A stretch of DNA of 64,000 nucleotides from Acidimicrobiia bacterium. Lineage in GTDB: Bacteria; Actinomycetota; Acidimicrobiia; IMCC26256; JAMXLJ01. Location: positions 1 to 64,000 of the forward strand of contig JAMXLJ010000166.1 in the NCBI GenBank assembly GCA_024281095.1. The letters are read 5' to 3'. Positions 62,742 to 64,000 of this stretch are shown here, piece after piece. Every line of letters begins with the position of its first letter. Position 1 is the stretch's first letter. The position numbers and the translations under genes are program-made. A model generated the notes under the pieces. That model was not told the origin of the DNA and did not search any database. It saw only the letters and a list, made by a program, of their open reading frames with translations.

Positions 62742-64000
62742 GTGAGGCTCCGCGACGACACGGCCGCTCAGGACGCGAGCGCGCTCGGACGTGCGTTGAG
62801 GGTCGTGGGGGCGGTCGCCGTCGTCGCCGGCGTCGCGGTCGCGCTCATCCCCTTCTCGGCCACGTACCGCCAATCGGTGAGATTGTCGGCGCCCGACGGT
62901 CACGCGATCGTGAGCGCGCGGTCGTACGCCTGCGCGGTTCCGTTGGCGGCTTGGAGACAGAAGAGCTCGGACGGCGGCCTTCTGCGGGGATTCTTTCGCG
63001 GTCTGAGCCGCCAGTCCGGTGGAGCCACGACGCGGCCGACCGCGCCGCGAGCGACCCCGGGCGCCACGGCGAGTGCCGACATCGCGCGCCTCAACCGGAT
63101 CTTCGCGTCCGCCGAACGTCACGCCGCGTGCCAGCCGGCCGCCGCGCACCGCCTCCTGGCCGCGCTCGTCCTCGGACTCGTCGGCGCGGCCTTGCTCGCG
63201 TGGTGGTGGCTACGCCTTCCACCGAAGTACGAGCCCGGTGACCCCCCCGACGCCGCGGGGCCCCGCTTCCGCTATCAGCCTGCCCTCGACGGCCTTCGGG
63301 CGATCTCGATCCTCCTCGTTCTGACGCGCCATGCCGGCCTGCGTGGGCTCTTCGTCAGCGGCGACCACGGCGTCGACATCTTCTTCGTCCTCAGTGGCTT
63401 CCTCATCACGACGCTGCTCCTGGAAGAGCACCGGTCCTCGGGGCATATCGGCCTCGGCCGCTTCTACGTGCGTCGAGTGCTGCGCCTGTACCCCGTCGTG
63501 CTCGTATTGCTTGCGGTCGGCGCGCTCGTCCTGATCGTCGATCCGTCGTTCCCGACGGCCCCGCATTGGAGCGGTCTGGCGGCGACGAGCTTCTACTACG
63601 CCAACTGGTTTCACAACGTCAACCCTTTGGCCCAGGGGTTCCTCGCGCCGACGTGGTCGCTGGCGATCGAGGAGCAGTTCTACCTCGTGTGGCCGCCGAT
63701 CGTGGTGCTGCTGCTGGCGCGCGGTCGTGGTCGATGGGGGCTGGCCGTCGTTGCGGGCACCGGCGCCGCGCTGGCCGCGATCTACCGTGCCGCGATCTGG
63801 CAACCGGCCCTCGGAAAGGCGGCGAGAGGCCTCGCCGGTGTCGTGCACAGTCACGTGCGTTTCGACGCGTACAACTCCTGGTATTTCAACTCGTTCGCCC
63901 GTGCCGACACCATTCTCGTCGGGTGTCTGCTCGCGGCAGCGCTCACGCCGGCCGTGATCGTCGCATTCAGGGCGCGACCTGCACTCGTGTCACGCGTGGC
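62742..64000 (+). CDS. Acyltransferase-3 family membrane protein, 3' end off window
   Basis: The frame from GTG 62742 is open to the window end (about 419 codons). The first 170 residues hold one helix (VVGAVAVVAGVAVALIPF), an extracytoplasmic domain with two Cys, and a second helix (LVLGLVGAALLAWWWLRL). Then comes the acyltransferase-3 core: YQPALDGLRAISILLVLTRH with the catalytic His, VDIFFVLSGFLITTLLLEEH, FYVRRVLRLYPVVLVLLA and WSLAIEEQFYLVWPPIVVLL. Such enzymes O-acylate surface polysaccharides or glycolipids. The N-terminal extra domain is unusual. Confidence 0.88.
   Translation, partial: MRLRDDTAAQDASALGRALRVVGAVAVVAGVAVALIPFSATYRQSVRLSAPDGHAIVSARSYACAVPLAAWRQKSSDGGLLRGFFRGLSRQSGGATTRPTAPRATPGATASADIARLNRIFASAERHAACQPAAAHRLLAALVLGLVGAALLAWWWLRLPPKYEPGDPPDAAGPRFRYQPALDGLRAISILLVLTRHAGLRGLFVSGDHGVDIFFVLSGFLITTLLLEEHRSSGHIGLGRFYVRRVLRLYPVVLVLLAVGALVLIVDPSFPTAPHWSGLAATSFYYANWFHNVNPLAQGFLAPTWSLAIEEQFYLVWPPIVVLLLARGRGRWGLAVVAGTGAALAAIYRAAIWQPALGKAARGLAGVVHSHVRFDAYNSWYFNSFARADTILVGCLLAAALTPAVIVAFRARPALVSRV

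Overview
The window is GC-rich DNA (about 68-70% GC by eye) from an actinobacterium, probably an uncultured member of the Acidimicrobiia or a related deep lineage. The evidence is the gene order pdxS-pdxT-yebC ... ruvC-ruvA-ruvB-yajC-secD-secF-apt-rel, which follows the Mycobacterium order with other insertions, plus a 13E12/DUF222 HNH gene with an actinobacterial SOS box, an F420/PPOX-type flavin protein, an AftD-like arabinofuranosyltransferase, LPFTG-type sorting-like sequence, and many TANNNT -10 boxes 6-9 nt before start codons (leaderless transcripts). No rRNA, tRNA or CRISPR array was seen.

Region 1 (1-15.5 kb) is core and housekeeping. It begins with a partial HNH gene under a perfect SOS box, then PLP synthase (pdxS/pdxT) and yebC. 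An inserted redox block follows: a peroxiredoxin whose catalytic Cys codon is an in-frame TGA followed by a SECIS-like hairpin (a probable selenoprotein), a PPOX flavoprotein, and a CO-dehydrogenase-like set (small subunit, FAD subunit, MocA-like cytidylyltransferase, CoxG) with no large catalytic subunit. Then come the Holliday-junction genes, the SecDF translocase accessory genes, apt and the (p)ppGpp synthetase/hydrolase. A roughly 60-bp palindromic repeat occurs twice, after yebC and after apt.

Region 2 (15.5-48 kb) is a large polysaccharide locus on both strands. It holds nucleotide-sugar enzymes (UDP-sugar dehydrogenase, 4-epimerase, membrane 4,6-dehydratase-like protein, DegT aminotransferase), a carbamoyltransferase, several GT2, GT4 and GT-C glycosyltransferases, a sulfotransferase-like/GT2 fusion, an initiating sugar-phosphate transferase, a bacterial tyrosine kinase with a Wzz-like domain, a Wzm/Wzt ABC exporter pair, polysaccharide deacetylases, a GNAT protein, and secreted right-handed beta-helix proteins.

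Region 3 (48-64 kb) continues the surface-glycan theme. It contains a 1516-aa AftD-like protein, a DUF2510-tailed protein, a trio typical of HPr-rel-A systems (nucleotidyltransferase, PqqD-like protein, HprK-like kinase), a third beta-helix lipoprotein, a Wzy/EpsG-like membrane protein with NPYxRFG repeats at its C-terminus, a GT-C protein, a frameshifted pseudogene and a partial acyltransferase-3. The HprK-like kinase is fused in frame to a Tat signal, a linker and an LPFTG-hydrophobic-positive segment.

Together regions 2 and 3 look like one machine for making, decorating (amino, carbamoyl, acyl, possibly sulfo groups), polymerising and exporting a complex envelope or exopolysaccharide. The two observations most worth following up are the probable selenocysteine peroxiredoxin and the Tat/LPFTG-HprK fusion protein.
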